Positions 17,436 to 28,130 of a stretch of 64,000 nt of DNA are shown here, piece after piece; position 1 is the stretch's first letter, and each line of letters opens with the position of its first letter. A program made the position numbers and the translations under genes. The notes below the pieces were generated by a model. That model worked only from the letters and a program-made list of their open reading frames with translations. It had not been told where the DNA came from and did not search any database. The stretch is from DASRLE01 sp963825315 (GTDB taxonomy: Bacteria; Verrucomicrobiota; Verrucomicrobiia; Limisphaerales; Palsa-1400): contig CAWGST010000005.1 of NCBI GenBank assembly GCA_963825315.1, forward strand, positions 682,001 to 746,000. Direction: 5' to 3'.

Positions 17436-19260
17436 ATGCCGCCGCCGCGCCATGTCCTGGGAATTTCCGCCTATTACCACGACGCCGCCGCCGCGTTGCT
17501 GCGCGACGGGCAGATCATCGCCGCCGCGCAGGAAGAACGGTTTACGCGCATCAAGAACGACCCGGATTTTCCGCGGCAGGCCATCGAGTTTTGCCTGCGT
17601 TACGGGGGGCTGAACGCAGCGGAACTGGATTGCGTCGTTTTTTACGACAAGCCGGTGTTGAAATTTACCCGCCTGCTGGAAACGTATCTGGCGGTGGCAC
17701 CCGGCGGATGGCGGACTTTCCCGGAAGTTGTTTCCAACTGGCTGGGAGGAAAATTGGACCTGCGCAAAACCATCCGCGAAGAGTTGCCGGGCCTGCGCGT
17801 CGGAGTGTCCGATCCTGTTCACGGCCCATCACCAGGCCCATGCCGCCAGCGCGTTTTATCCGTCGCCCTTTACCGAGGCGGCCATTTTGACCATCGACGC
17901 CGTGGGGGAATGGGCGACGACAACGATTGGCCGCGGACGGGGAGACACGATTGAACTGCTGAAGGAACTGCGCTTTCCGCATTCGCTGGGCATGCTTTAC
18001 TCGGCATTCACGGATTACTGCGGTTTTCGCATCAATTCCGGCGAGTACAAACTCATGGGCCTGGCACCCTACGGCGAACCAATCCACACGGAGGTGATCC
18101 TGCGCGAATTGTTGGACCTGAAAGCCGACGGTTCCTTTTGGCTGAATTTGGACTACTTCAATTTTCTGCGCGGCACGACCATGACCAATGGCCGCTTTCA
18201 CCGGCTGTTCGGCGGGCCGCCCCGCCGCCCGGACGAAGCCCTGGAGCAGCGCCACATGGACGTCGCGCGCTCGATTCAGGCTGTGACGGAGGAAGTGGTG
18301 CTGCGCCTAGCCCGCCACGCGCGGGAATTGACCGGGGAAAAGCATCTCTGCCTGGCGGGCGGCGTGGCGCTCAATTGCGTGGCCAACGGGCGTCTCCTGC
18401 GCGAACGTATTTTTGACCGCATCTGGATACAGCCGGCCGCCAGCGACGCCGGGGGCGCGCTGGGGGCCGCGCTCGCCGCCTGGCACCCGCAACAAAACGA
18501 ACCCAGCCCCGTTCGCGCCAGGGCGGACGCGATGCGGGGATCGCTCCTGGGCCCCGAATACTCGGATGAGGAAATCGAAGCAACCCTGCGCAGCCACGGG
18601 GCCAGGTTCCAACGGCTCAACACGACCGACTTGCTCGATTCCACCGTTGATCTGCTGCGGGCCGGGAAAGTGATCGGCTGGTTCCAGGGGCGGATGGAGT
18701 TCGGACCGCGCGCCCTGGGCAACCGCTCGATTCTGGGCGACGCCCGCTCGCCACGCATGCAATCCATCATGAACCTAAAGGTGAAGTTTCGCGAATCCTT
18801 CCGCCCGTTCGCGCCCATCGTGCGCCGTGAACGGGTCGCGGAATACTTTGATTTGACTGAGGAGTCGCCCTACATGCTGCTTGTGGCGCCGATTCTGCCG
18901 GAGTTGCGCCTGCCCGTGCCGGCGGGCATGAAGGGATTGGAATTGTTAAAGCAGGCGCGATCAACGCTGCCGGCGGTGACGCACGTGGACTACTCGGCGC
19001 GGATCCAGACGGTGGCGCGCCAGGACAATCCCCTGCTCTACGAACTGCTCTTGCGCTTTGAACGCGCCACGCAATGCGGTGTTTTGGTCAATACTTCCTT
19101 CAACGTGCGGGGCGAGCCGATCGTCTGCACGCCGGAGGACGCCTACCGCTGTTTCGTCCACACGGAAATGGATTACCTGATGCTGGGGAATTTTGTGCTG
19201 GACCGCACCGAACAGCCGGCGCGTCCGGCTGATCGGCGCGTGGCGCCGCAAACGGACTGA
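17436..19260 (+). CDS. NodU/CmcH-type carbamoyltransferase (one frameshift)
   Basis: Frame-corrected length is about 607 aa. The N-terminal Kae1-like domain starts HVLGISAYYHDAAAALL, with EERFTRIKNDPDFP and the metal-binding-type HHQAHAASAFYPSPF. ILTIDAVGEW and CLAGGVALNCVANGR (nucleotide-binding) follow. The C-terminal carbamoyltransferase domain shows MEFGPRALGNRSILGDAR and VLVNTSFNVRGEPIVCTPED. A single frame break lies near 17815, between GLRVGVSD and PILFTAHHQ. The family moves a carbamoyl group from carbamoyl phosphate onto hydroxyls. The substrate in this DUF5989/SxtJ module is unknown; a cell-surface glycan is a reasonable guess. Confidence 0.88.
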
Positions 19261-19262
19261 AC

Positions 19263-19664
19263 ATGAAGCTGAAACTCAAAGAGGAGCCGAAGGAATGGCG
19301 CAAGGCGGCGTGCCTGAGTGCGCTGGGTCTGGCGATTCTCAGCAGCCTGCTGTGCTGGCGGCGCGTCCTGCCCGTGGCGGCATGGGGGGTGGTTTTGTGT
19401 TTGTTGGCCGCGCTGGCCGTGGCCGCGGCGCTCCGGCCACGATGGTTTCGGGGATATTACCGCTTTTCCGCAAAGGTGGGATTTGGCCTCAGCCAGATGG
19501 CGGGGCGCACCGTCCTAGTGCTTCTCTTCTTCATCGTCGTCACCCCGCTGGGGCTGGCCATGCGGATGTTGGGCAAAGACCCGTTGCGCCTGCGCCGCCC
19601 GGCCGGCGCGGAGAGTTATTGGTCGGAAGTCCGGCGGCAATCCACGTTGGACCGCCTGTTTTAG
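19263..19664 (+). CDS. SxtJ family membrane protein
   Basis: This 133-aa protein has an N-terminal basic stretch (MKLKLKEEPKEWRK), two adjacent membrane helices (about 15-58), and a third (RTVLVLLFFIVVTPLGLAMR) followed by LGKDPLRLRRP and a WSEVRRQSTLDRLF ending, typical of SxtJ. It starts 2 bp after the carbamoyltransferase stop. SxtJ is named from the saxitoxin cluster, but the family is widespread with carbamoyltransferases and is probably a membrane partner. The function is unproven. Confidence 0.85.
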   Translation: MKLKLKEEPKEWRKAACLSALGLAILSSLLCWRRVLPVAAWGVVLCLLAALAVAAALRPRWFRGYYRFSAKVGFGLSQMAGRTVLVLLFFIVVTPLGLAMRMLGKDPLRLRRPAGAESYWSEVRRQSTLDRLF

Positions 19665-19761
19665 AAGCCTGTTAAGAGGCAATCCTCACAGCACAAACAT
19701 GCGGTAGCGGCCCGGCGGGATGTCTGCTAGATTTACCCATAGCGACCCAACAAGTCAACAT

Positions 19762-21585
19762 ATGAAAAACATTATGAATCCAAAATTATCCACAAAAATC
19801 ATCCAGCGCGGCCTCTGGATGGGAGCCTTGCTCCTAAGCGCCGCAGCAGCATCCGCCCAAACGCCACTGACGTTCCAAGTGGACATGAGCAACTTCACTA
19901 TCCCTGCGGGGGATACTGTGTCCGTGAACGGCGCGTTTGATGGCTGGAGTGCCAACCACACCCTGACCAACAATTCACTCGGCGCCAGCCCGAACCTCTA
20001 CAGCGGCACCGTGGCCAACACCTCGGTTGCCGGCGGCGCGGTGATGGATTATCAGTATAGGCTCATTGAGGCGAACGGGTCAACTGTCGACAACTATAGC
20101 AGCCAGGCTGATGGCGACAATTATTGCGCGACGATTCCCGCCAGCGGAACCCTTGCGCTGCCATACCAGTACTGGTCTGATGACGGCACTGCCGTGTCCA
20201 ATTCCATCTCTTTCACGGTGGATATGGCCGAGCAGCTCAATACAGGGGCTTTTCTGCCCCAAAACGGCAACACCGTTTATTGCCAGGGTTCATTCGAAGG
20301 CTGGAATGACAACTTTCAGTTGACCAACAATCCAGCACTGAACGTCACCAATAATGGCAATGTGATTTCCATGCCTTATCAGGGCACTTTCACCACTTGG
20401 GCGGCCTCTCCCGGCGCCGCCGCGGAGTTCAAATTTGTTTACAACAACGGCTCCGATGTGTATGAGAGCCCGACTTCAGGTGATCCCGACAACGGTCAAA
20501 ACCGGTTCTTCTTTAACGAGGCTCAAACAGTGCCTAAGGTATGGTTCAGTGATATTCCGTGGGTCCCCAATGTGACGAACCAGGTGACCTTCATAGTTGA
20601 CATGTCGGTTCAAGCGGGTCTTAACAACTTTAGCGTCGCGAACGGGAACTCGGTCGAACTTCATGGAACAATTTTTAATAACTGGGGCGGCGGAACCACG
20701 ATGTCGAACAGTCCGTCCGACCCTGATTTGAACCACTTTTATACTACAGCGACATTGGTTGGGGGTCCAGGCCTGCCAGGGGGATATTTCCAATATGTGA
20801 TCCAGCCGGCAACCGAGTGGGAAAGTGCGGTGGGCAATCGCACCGCTTACCTTGGCCTGACGAGCGGGCCTATCACCAACGGCCCGGTTTATTGGAATAA
20901 CGCGGGACCTTCTTCTCTCAATGATGATGTTTCCGTGACCAATTGCATGGTGACGTTTACCGTCGATATGACACCCGCGATTAATGCCGGCATCTTTTTT
21001 GCCGGGGCGTCGGGCTATTATGACGTTTATATTAATGGCATATTCAACGGCATTGACGGCAGTTGGTGGCCGTGGCCTGCTGAGGAGGGGCTGTCCCAGT
21101 ACCAAATGAACGAAATTGGCTCCGGCAATCTTTACACTATTACCATACCTGTAAACGACGGCCAGCCTTTGCAGGTGGTCTATAAATATGGCATCAACGG
21201 GTCAGACGACGAGTCTGGCGTCAACGACAACCACAGCCGTTACATCCGCAGCCTTCCGAACTATACCATGCCAACAGATGAATGGGGCGGCCAGGGATCG
21301 ACGACCTCCACCGAACCTTCACTGGCCAATTTCTCCTATAGCCGGTCTGGCAGTACACTGAATTTGCAATGGCTGGGACGGACCGGGGTTCATTTGCAAA
21401 CTACCACCAGCCTGACTCCGCCGATTGCGTGGACGCCACTGCCCCTGAGCGATGGAACGAATCTGGTCGTCACGCCTGGCAACGAGTTGCAGGGCATTGC
21501 GCCTGGCGGTGCGCTCACCACAAACGTCACTACAAGCTACCCCATTGGCAGCGGTAATTTGTATTACGAGTTGATTGGGCCATAA
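19762..21585 (+). CDS. secreted protein with four starch-binding-like (CBM20/E-set) repeats
   Basis: This protein of about 607 aa has a signal peptide cleaved near AAAASAQTPL. Four modules begin with a repeated strand motif: LTFQVDMSN, ISFTVDMAEQ, VTFIVDMSVQ and VTFTVDMTPA. The first, second and fourth continue to NGxF(D/E/N)G(W/I), resembling CBM20/CBM48-type folds; the third has HGTIFNNW. The C-terminal 80 residues (from about TEPSLANFSYSRSG) look like the beta-rich end domain common in verrucomicrobial secreted proteins. ATG 19762 (MKNIMNPKLS) is preferred over 19720 because it places the signal peptide correctly. No catalytic domain is visible. With the GH13 protein nearby, glucan binding is a fair inference. 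Confidence 0.75.
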   Translation: MKNIMNPKLSTKIIQRGLWMGALLLSAAAASAQTPLTFQVDMSNFTIPAGDTVSVNGAFDGWSANHTLTNNSLGASPNLYSGTVANTSVAGGAVMDYQYRLIEANGSTVDNYSSQADGDNYCATIPASGTLALPYQYWSDDGTAVSNSISFTVDMAEQLNTGAFLPQNGNTVYCQGSFEGWNDNFQLTNNPALNVTNNGNVISMPYQGTFTTWAASPGAAAEFKFVYNNGSDVYESPTSGDPDNGQNRFFFNEAQTVPKVWFSDIPWVPNVTNQVTFIVDMSVQAGLNNFSVANGNSVELHGTIFNNWGGGTTMSNSPSDPDLNHFYTTATLVGGPGLPGGYFQYVIQPATEWESAVGNRTAYLGLTSGPITNGPVYWNNAGPSSLNDDVSVTNCMVTFTVDMTPAINAGIFFAGASGYYDVYINGIFNGIDGSWWPWPAEEGLSQYQMNEIGSGNLYTITIPVNDGQPLQVVYKYGINGSDDESGVNDNHSRYIRSLPNYTMPTDEWGGQGSTTSTEPSLANFSYSRSGSTLNLQWLGRTGVHLQTTTSLTPPIAWTPLPLSDGTNLVVTPGNELQGIAPGGALTTNVTTSYPIGSGNLYYELIGP

Positions 21586-21600
21586 TAGATGGTTGGCTGC

Positions 21601-21629
21601 GCCCCGGTCAGCCACGCGCTGGCCGGGGC
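21601..21629 (+). terminator. strong GC hairpin between secreted protein and prepilin gene
   Basis: A 12-bp stem with one T-G pair (GCCCCGGTCAGC / GCTGGCCGGGGC) encloses a 5-nt loop, 16 bp after the upstream stop. There is no T tract, so it may be an RNA-stability element or attenuator rather than a classical terminator. Confidence 0.35.
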
Positions 21630-21647
21630 CGCGCTGAATGTACAGAT

Positions 21648-22509
21648 ATGAAACATCAAAAGGCATTTACGTTGATTGAGTTACTGGTGGTCATCGCCAT
21701 CATCGCCATACTGGCCGCCATGTTGCTGCCCGCCCTCGCCCATGCAAAAAATGAGGCCCTTTCCATTAAATGCATGAGCAACAAGAAGCAGGTACAGTTG
21801 GCTTGGTATATGTATGCCCATGGATAACCATGAGACTCTTGCCGATAATCATGACTACGACGACTTTGGAAAATACTCGCCACCCGCGCCGGCATTCGGA
21901 ACAACGCCATGCTGGGTCGAAGGACTGATGACTTGGGCTGCTGGCGCTAATAGTGACAACACCAACTCACTCGGCTTGATCGGACAACTCTCGTTATTCG
22001 GGCCGTACGTCGCTAATAACCTGAACATGTTTACCTGCCCCGCCGATATTTACCTCAGTCAACCGCAGCGCACGGCTGGATGGACTTCCCGTTGTCGCAG
22101 TATTGCCATGAACGGCAATATTGGGCCTGGACAGAGATGGGACTTTGGTTGGCCGTCTGGTCTCACAAATCCAATTACCAAAATGGGCAATTTTACCGTG
22201 CCGGGGGCTGCCATGAGTTTTGTGTTCCTGGACGAGAATCCTGATTCCATCGATGACGCCCAATTTTATGTTGACCCCGCCGAAACAAACGGGTTGGATG
22301 CAGGCAATGCAGAATTTACTGAACTGCCGGGGGGCAATCACAATAATGCATGTGGAGTCAGTTTTGCCGATGGCCATGCCGAAATCCATAAATGGCAGGA
22401 TTCTCGAACTCTTCATACGGTCAGCTATTCAAAATACCAGAATCCGGTCATCACTGGTACGCCTGACCCCGATCTGGCATGGCTGGCACAGCGCACACCC
22501 TACCAATAA
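21648..22509 (+). CDS. prepilin-type cleavage/methylation protein with H-x9-DG tail (one frameshift)
   Basis: ATG 21648 opens the type IV prepilin leader MKHQKAFTLIELLVVIAII (cleavage at KA-FTLIE) and reads to a stop at 21825-21827. One inserted G near 21822 (CATGGATAAC instead of CATGATAAC) breaks the frame. The continuation DNHETLADNHDYDDF is the expected family sequence. The body ends with HNNACGVSFADG, the H-x9-DG signature typical of Planctomycetes/Verrucomicrobia pseudopilin-like proteins. Corrected length is about 286 aa. It is probably processed by a prepilin peptidase and exported through a type II/IV pilus-like machine encoded elsewhere. Confidence 0.8.
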
Positions 22510-22513
22510 GCGC

Positions 22514-22584
22514 GGTGACGGCGCGGCCCAGAAAAGGGGCTTCCCCTATCCGACAATCTGAACGCCCCGCGCCACGCCGTCACC
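22514..22584. repeat. inverted repeat between convergent gene ends
   Basis: GGTGACGGCG (22514-22523) and its exact complement CGCCGTCACC (22575-22584) bracket the gap between the prepilin-like gene and the convergent response regulator. The loop holds a smaller AGGGGCTTCCCCT hairpin. It could act as a bidirectional terminator, though no T tract is present. Confidence 0.35.
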
Positions 22585-23218
22585 CGCGCAGGTATTTGAC
22601 CACCGCGTCCGTCCGCGAATGGACGTGCAGTTTCTCATACACCGTGCGCACATAGCTGCGCACCGTGTCGATGCTGATGTTCATCCGGTCGGCGATTTCC
22701 TTGTAAGCGTAGCCTTTGGACAGTTGGTCCAGAAATTCCTTCTCCCCCGGCGCGAGGCGCGACACCGGGGAGTTGTCCCCGGCCGGCTTGGAGAAAAACT
22801 GCACCACCCGCCGCGCCAGTTGCGGCGTCATGGGCGAACCGCCGCCGTGAACGTCGTGGATCGCCTCGAGCAGCCGCGCCGACGCCGTCCTCTTCAGCAG
22901 GTAGCCGCTGGCCCCGGCCTTCAGGGAATTGAACAGCGAGTCGCTGTCCTCATAGACTGTCAACATGAGAATTTGCGCTTTGGGCAGGATGATTTTCAAT
23001 TGCCGGACGCATTCCACCCCCTTCATCCCCGGCAGGTTGATGTCCATCAGCACCACATCCGGCGGACGGTTGGGGATTTCTTTCAGCGCCGTTTCGGCGT
23101 CGGGATAATCGCCCGTCAGGCGCAGCGCCGGCGCGCGGCGGATGAGCGTGGCCAGACTGGTGCGGATGCCCTCGTCATCATCCACGATCGCCACTTTGAT
23201 CTGGGTCTTTTCTGTCAT
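22580..23218 (-). CDS. NarL/FixJ-family response regulator
   Basis: From ATG 23218 the 212-aa protein has receiver pocket VDDDEG, phospho-acceptor Asp59 in VVLMDINLPGM, a Thr in MLTVYED and Lys in GYLLKRTA. The C-terminal LuxR HTH shows LAPGEKEFLDQLSKG and ISIDTVRSYVRTVYEKL. ATG 23245 is an alternative start, but the extra nine residues are not family-like. It lies 83 bp downstream of the propeller sensor kinase on the same strand and is its likely partner. Confidence 0.9.
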   Translation of the reverse strand: MTEKTQIKVAIVDDDEGIRTSLATLIRRAPALRLTGDYPDAETALKEIPNRPPDVVLMDINLPGMKGVECVRQLKIILPKAQILMLTVYEDSDSLFNSLKAGASGYLLKRTASARLLEAIHDVHGGGSPMTPQLARRVVQFFSKPAGDNSPVSRLAPGEKEFLDQLSKGYAYKEIADRMNISIDTVRSYVRTVYEKLHVHSRTDAVVKYLRG

Positions 23219-23301
23219 AACAGTATAACAGTTGTCATGCTCCATTCATGGCGCGCCACCGCCCCGCACGGCAATCCCATGAACGCGCGGCGGGGAAGTT
23301 T

Positions 23302-26300
23302 TCAAGCTGCGGCCTTTCCATTGCTGTGAACCGGCGCAAAATGCAGGCTCAATCTGACGGTGGTTCCCTGGCCGGGACGGCTCTCGATGGTCACGTTCTC
23401 GCCTATGGCCTGCGCGCGGCGGCGCATGTTGCCCAAGCCGTTGCCCCGGCTGTGTCCGTTGCTGTCAAATCCCCTGCCATCATCCTGCACCATGATTTCC
23501 AGCGCATTGCCCGTCGCCTCGGCGCGGACGTGGACCTCGCGCGCGGCGGCATGTTTGAGCGTGTTGGTCAGCGCTTCCTTGACGACCAAAAAAATATTGT
23601 GCCGGACTTCCGGCTGCAGCGGGTGTGCCGGTAAATCCTGCGGCAGGTCCAGCCGGCAATGAATCCCGCCGCCTTCGAACAATTCATTGGCAAAGTGCGC
23701 GATGTATTCCACCAGGCTTTGCAGCGAATCGCTCCCGGGCCGGACCGCCCAGACAATCTCCTCCAAAGCCCGCACGGTTTGATCGGCGGACTGGGAAATT
23801 TTGACCGCGTGGCTTTCAACTTGACTCGGATTGTCCCGGTCCGCCCTGAGCAGGCCGCTTAAAAGCGAAATGCGGGCCAGGGACGAACCCAAATCATCGT
23901 GCAAGTCGCGCGCGATGCGCTCGCGTTCATGCGCCAGGGCGCGCTCCCGCTCCAATTGTTCCAACCGGCGGTGAAGTTTGCGCTTTTCCATCACCCGTGA
24001 GGTTACCGCGATGGCGGCCAGCAAACCCAGCGAGGCTGGCACGCGAAACCACCACGTTTGCCATAAGTGCGGCTGCACGGTTACAGAGACACTTGCGCCC
24101 GTCTTGTTCCAGCCCCCTTTCCCGTTTCCAGCGATGACCTCAAATCGGTATTTGCCGTACGGCACATAAGGAAAGGAAGCCGAGCGGCTCGAGCCGGCTT
24201 CCACCCAGTCGGAATCCAGTCCTTCGAGCCGATAGCGGAAGCGCACCCGTTCGGGAGCATCGAAATTAAGGCCCGTGTATCGAAACTCGAGCCGGTGTTT
24301 GCCGGGGGCAAGACGCAATGATTCCGCCGCATCCGGCACCCCGTCCACCAGCGTCTCCTCCAGCACCACCGCGGGCGCGGGAATCTCCATCGTTTGGTGA
24401 TGTGGATCCGCCACCACAATCCCCTCCTGCGTTGGGAACCAGAGCAGGCCTGATTTGGTTCTGAGGCCAATCGGAAAAAATCCGCTGATGCATTCCTCGG
24501 ACAACATGCCCTCGGTGCGGCCATAGACCTGCGGATACGCCGCCGGCATCTTTTGGGCCGCCAAATTCTCCAACTCATGCTTGCTGACACACACAATGCC
24601 CCGGTCGCCTCCCAGCCAAAGGTTGCCCGTGTCATCTTCGAGGATTTGCGAGATCGTGTTCTCGGGAAGCCCTTCGCGGGTTGTATAAGTCGCCACCCTC
24701 TCCCTCTTTCAACTGGCTCAACCCGCCGCCGCCCGTTCCGATCCAAAGAGTGCCTTCCCCATCCAGGTACAGTGTGCGGACCCAATCGCTCAACAATCCG
24801 CTCCGTTTCCTCCAACGCCCGTCCGCCTTGCCCTCGACACTGAACAATCCATCGCCGGCGGTTCCCACCCACATGGAGCCATCCCGTTCCGGCACAATGG
24901 CTGTAATCGCATGAACCTGCGGACCCATCCTTTGTGCCAGCCACTGCCCATTGTCCTGCCGCCAAAGCTCTCCTTGCCGTGTCCCCACCCAGAGCCTGCC
25001 CGGCGCATCCTGCCCCAACGCGCTGACGTCCAGGTTGGTCAGCGCCGGCAACCCGGGTTCGCTCTCAACATTGCGCACGTCCTTGAATTGCAGCAACCCG
25101 CGCGCGCCGCCCATCCAGCAACTGCCGTCCTTCGCCATCAGCAACGCTCCCGCTCGACCATCCCCCGGCGACAAGCCTGCGGCGGGCAGCGGCCTGAAAT
25201 AACGGCCATCCCAAAGATAGAGGCCCTCGCTTGATTTGCTCGCCCAAATCATCCCCGGCCTTGCCTCCGCCAGGCCCTGCACCGCGCCGTTGCCCAGCCC
25301 CTCGTTATAGCCGATCACGGACAGGTTTTTGGGGCGCAGCCGATTCAAGCCTCCGTGTGTGCCCACCCAAAGTTTTCCTTCCCGATCCACCAGCAGCGCT
25401 TCCACCAAATTGTCCGACAGACCGCTGCTCGCATTCACAGCCACCAGCTTCCCATGCTTGAACTGGAACAAACCCTCGCTCACGGACCCGGCCCATACCG
25501 TGCCGTCGGGGTCTTCCGCCAGGGCGCTGACGTAATGCCTCGCCAGATGACGGGGAAACCGGTAGCGCCGCCACTGCTCCCCCTCACGATACAGCACCGA
25601 GTCATCGCCCGCTCCGACCCAGATGCGCCCCTCATGATCCACCAGCAGGCAGTGCGGATCCTGCAGCAAATTATCGAAGACTGGGTCATGCACCTGCAAA
25701 AGCTCCCCGCCCCGCAGACTGAACAGCCCCGCACCCTTCGCCCCGATCCACATCGTACCGGTGCGTTTGCTGAACAGCGAAGTGATCGGTTTTCCGGCCA
25801 GTTCAGGCGCGGCGTTGAAAGTATCCAGATGTCCATTCTGCCATACCGCCAACCCGGCTTCCGTGCCGACCCAAAGCCGCCCCTCCCTGTCCTCCGCCAG
25901 CGCATTAACTGAATCCGACGGGAGTCCGTCTGCCGTGGTGAACGCCCTAAACCGCCCGTTCTGCCATCGTCCCAACCCCCGGCCCACGCTCCCGATCCAC
26001 AGCGCGCCCTGCCCATCCCCCAGCAGCGTCTGCACCGGCCCGGCTTGAAATCCTTCCGGCAAACCAAACGACACAAATCTCACCCCGTCGAATCGGCTCA
26101 CCCCGGCATCGCTCCCCACCCAAAGGTAACCATCCTTGGTCTGCGCCAGCGCGCGCACGAAATTTTGCGGCAACCCTTGCTCGCGTTGCCACACCCGGAA
26201 CGTGAACGGCAATTGCCCGCGCCCGATGGTCAGGCCCGCATTGCCCGATTTTATTCCGCTCTCGTCCACCACGAAATCGCTGAACGAGGTTGCAATCGCC

Positions 26301-27073
26301 ATCTCGCTGAACGTCCAACCATCCCCGCCCCCGCCGTGGCGCAAGCGGATTTGGTTGAACGATGCGTTCGCGGCGAACTTCGTCGTCAGGCTTTCCATCT
26401 GGTTGGCCTCGGTCGCGCCCGGCCCAAGATCCGGATCCAGCCACACGGTCACCACGTCCCTGCCCCCCGCCACATATCGCACTTTAAAAACAATCGTCCG
26501 TTCAATCCCCTTGCGCGGCAGCTCATACAACTGCGAGGCCGCCGGCTTCGACGAATTCAAATCAATGCCGTAATCGGTGGTTGCATTGTTCGTCTTGCCG
26601 GTCTCAAAAACATTGAAATTGGTCTTGCCGGACTCAAAAACATTGAATGCGCCGTAGGCCCAGGCATTGAGCGCGTTGCCCACCCCCAGCCGCTCCGTGT
26701 CCCCTTCGTATAGCTCGAACGCGGCAAAATATGGCTCCGTGCCCGCATCCGATATCGGGTTCACATGATACTTGAAGTAGAGCGTATCAGTCGCCGTATC
26801 ATCCCGTTTCACCGACCCGCCCAGAATGTCCGTGCCGGGCCCCGTCTCGTGCGCCAGTGTCGCTCCCAAATCGCTCCAGATGATGTCCGCCGGGCAGGAG
26901 ACCGATGCTAAAAACATCAATCCAGCCGCCAACCACGTCCGTCCACAGCGGCGGAGCGAAAACACGGCAGGCGCGATCATACGCAAAATATGCTTCAATC
27001 GGCGGCACATGACAAGGGCCGACCTCAATTTTCCCGCAGGAACAAATTCGGGAGTTCTGAACAGCAACATCAC
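23302..27073 (-). CDS. beta-propeller/Y_Y_Y sensor histidine kinase (one frameshift)
   Basis: Corrected length is about 1250 aa. After a signal peptide/anchor (LAAGLMFLASVSCPA) comes a unique beta-rich domain (about 65-290) containing a tandem NVFESGKTN/NVFETGKTN duplication. A two-lobed Reg_prop propeller follows, with repeated blades such as LWVGTEAGL, MWIGAKGAGL and LWVGTHGGLNR. Then come a Y_Y_Y domain (RFRYRLEGLDSDWVEAG), a membrane helix (FRVPASLGLLAAIAVT), HisKA_3 with RIARDLHDDLGSSLARIS, and an ATPase domain (DDGRGFD, GNGLGNMRRRA). One frame break near 24690 separates EGEGG from VATYTTREGLPENTISQ. Several upstream ATGs compete (27073, 27010, 26980). It probably senses a periplasmic ligand, perhaps a glycan as in similar hybrid systems. 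Confidence 0.85.
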
Positions 27074-27227
27074 GTTGCAAGAACTTTAACGTTATCACAT
27101 CGATCCCATCAGTGGCGGTTGGCGATGTAGGAAATGAGGTCCGCCATGGATTGTTTAGGCAAGGCGCCCTCAAATCCGTCGGGCATCAGGGAAAGTTTCG
27201 AATTTCTAATCTTCTCCAACCAAACCC

Positions 27228-27355
27228 GGATCATTGGCGATTCCTTCAGGAGCGCGGTCGTCTCGACCGCATCCGTCGGCGTCCCGCCGACGGAACCAGT
27301 CGTCCGCAACCGACCCGCCTTTTTGGTGAGTTCCCAAGCACATCGCTAATGATTT
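27228..27355 (+). repeat. MITE-like element, family 1 copy A
   Basis: About 128 bp, bounded by GGATCATTGGCGA and TCGCTAATGATTT (imperfect 13-bp inverted ends). It aligns along its whole length with the reverse complement of 40333-40458. Inside are two hairpins: GCGGTCG-TCT-CGACCGC and CCGTCGGC-GTCCC-GCCGACGG. It sits inside the broken dehydrogenase gene. Confidence 0.8.
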
Positions 27356-28096
27356 GGGAAACAAATCGTCCCGGTAAGGCATCGGACTGCAACCGGCAGT
27401 CACCTGGTATGTGTCCGCAGGCTCATTGAATCGCGGCATTGCGGGACTGATCTGAAACGCCAGGCGGGCATGAGGATATTTGGCCGTATCCTGCTTGATC
27501 TCGCGGACAAACAGATGCGGATTTCTCCGCAAATACTGCAGCGGAACATAATAGTGCCACAGCCACGTCACGTTATGATTGCCAAACCAGTTCCCCCAAT
27601 CATCCCGATGCCGCCCATACTGGCTCGTGCCCGCTTGAAGCTCAAACTCGCCCGTGTCCGGTCGAAACCGCAGATCGCAGCCGCCCAGGGCCGTGACCCC
27701 GCCGCCTGCAAACGACCGGATGCGCCCGCCGCTGTCGCCGTTAGCCGCGTAAAGCCAGTTATCCAGTCCGTAATCGAACCCATTGACCCGATGCTGCGGA
27801 TTGCCCAAAGAGAACCCCGATAAAATCGTTTTCCGCACATCCGCCTTCCCGTTGCCGTTGGTGCTGTAAGCGTAAAAGATTTCGCCCCCGGCGCTGACAA
27901 TGACACCCTTGCGCCAGGGGCAAATGCCGTTGGGATAACTCAGCCCGTCCAGAAACACCGTCGCTTTCTCATAAACGCCGTCCCCATTAGTATCTTCAAG
28001 GCAGACAATCCTTCCGTTATGCCCACGCCGGGAAATTCCCCCACCAGCCGCCAACCCCAACGAGGTAGGTCGAGCGCTGGCTGCCGTATTCCCTTC

Positions 28097-28130
28097 CCTC
28101 TCCGCCCCCATCAGATGGGAGGGGAGAGGG
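28097..28130. repeat. REP-like palindrome inside the broken dehydrogenase
   Basis: CCCTCTCCGCCCCCATC and GATGGGAGGGGAGAGGG form a 17-bp stem with two mismatches, followed by CCAGGGTGAGG. A related, shorter palindrome (CCCTCTTC...GGAGAGGG) lies at 36581-36600. Both resemble interspersed palindromes common in this phylum. Confidence 0.55.
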
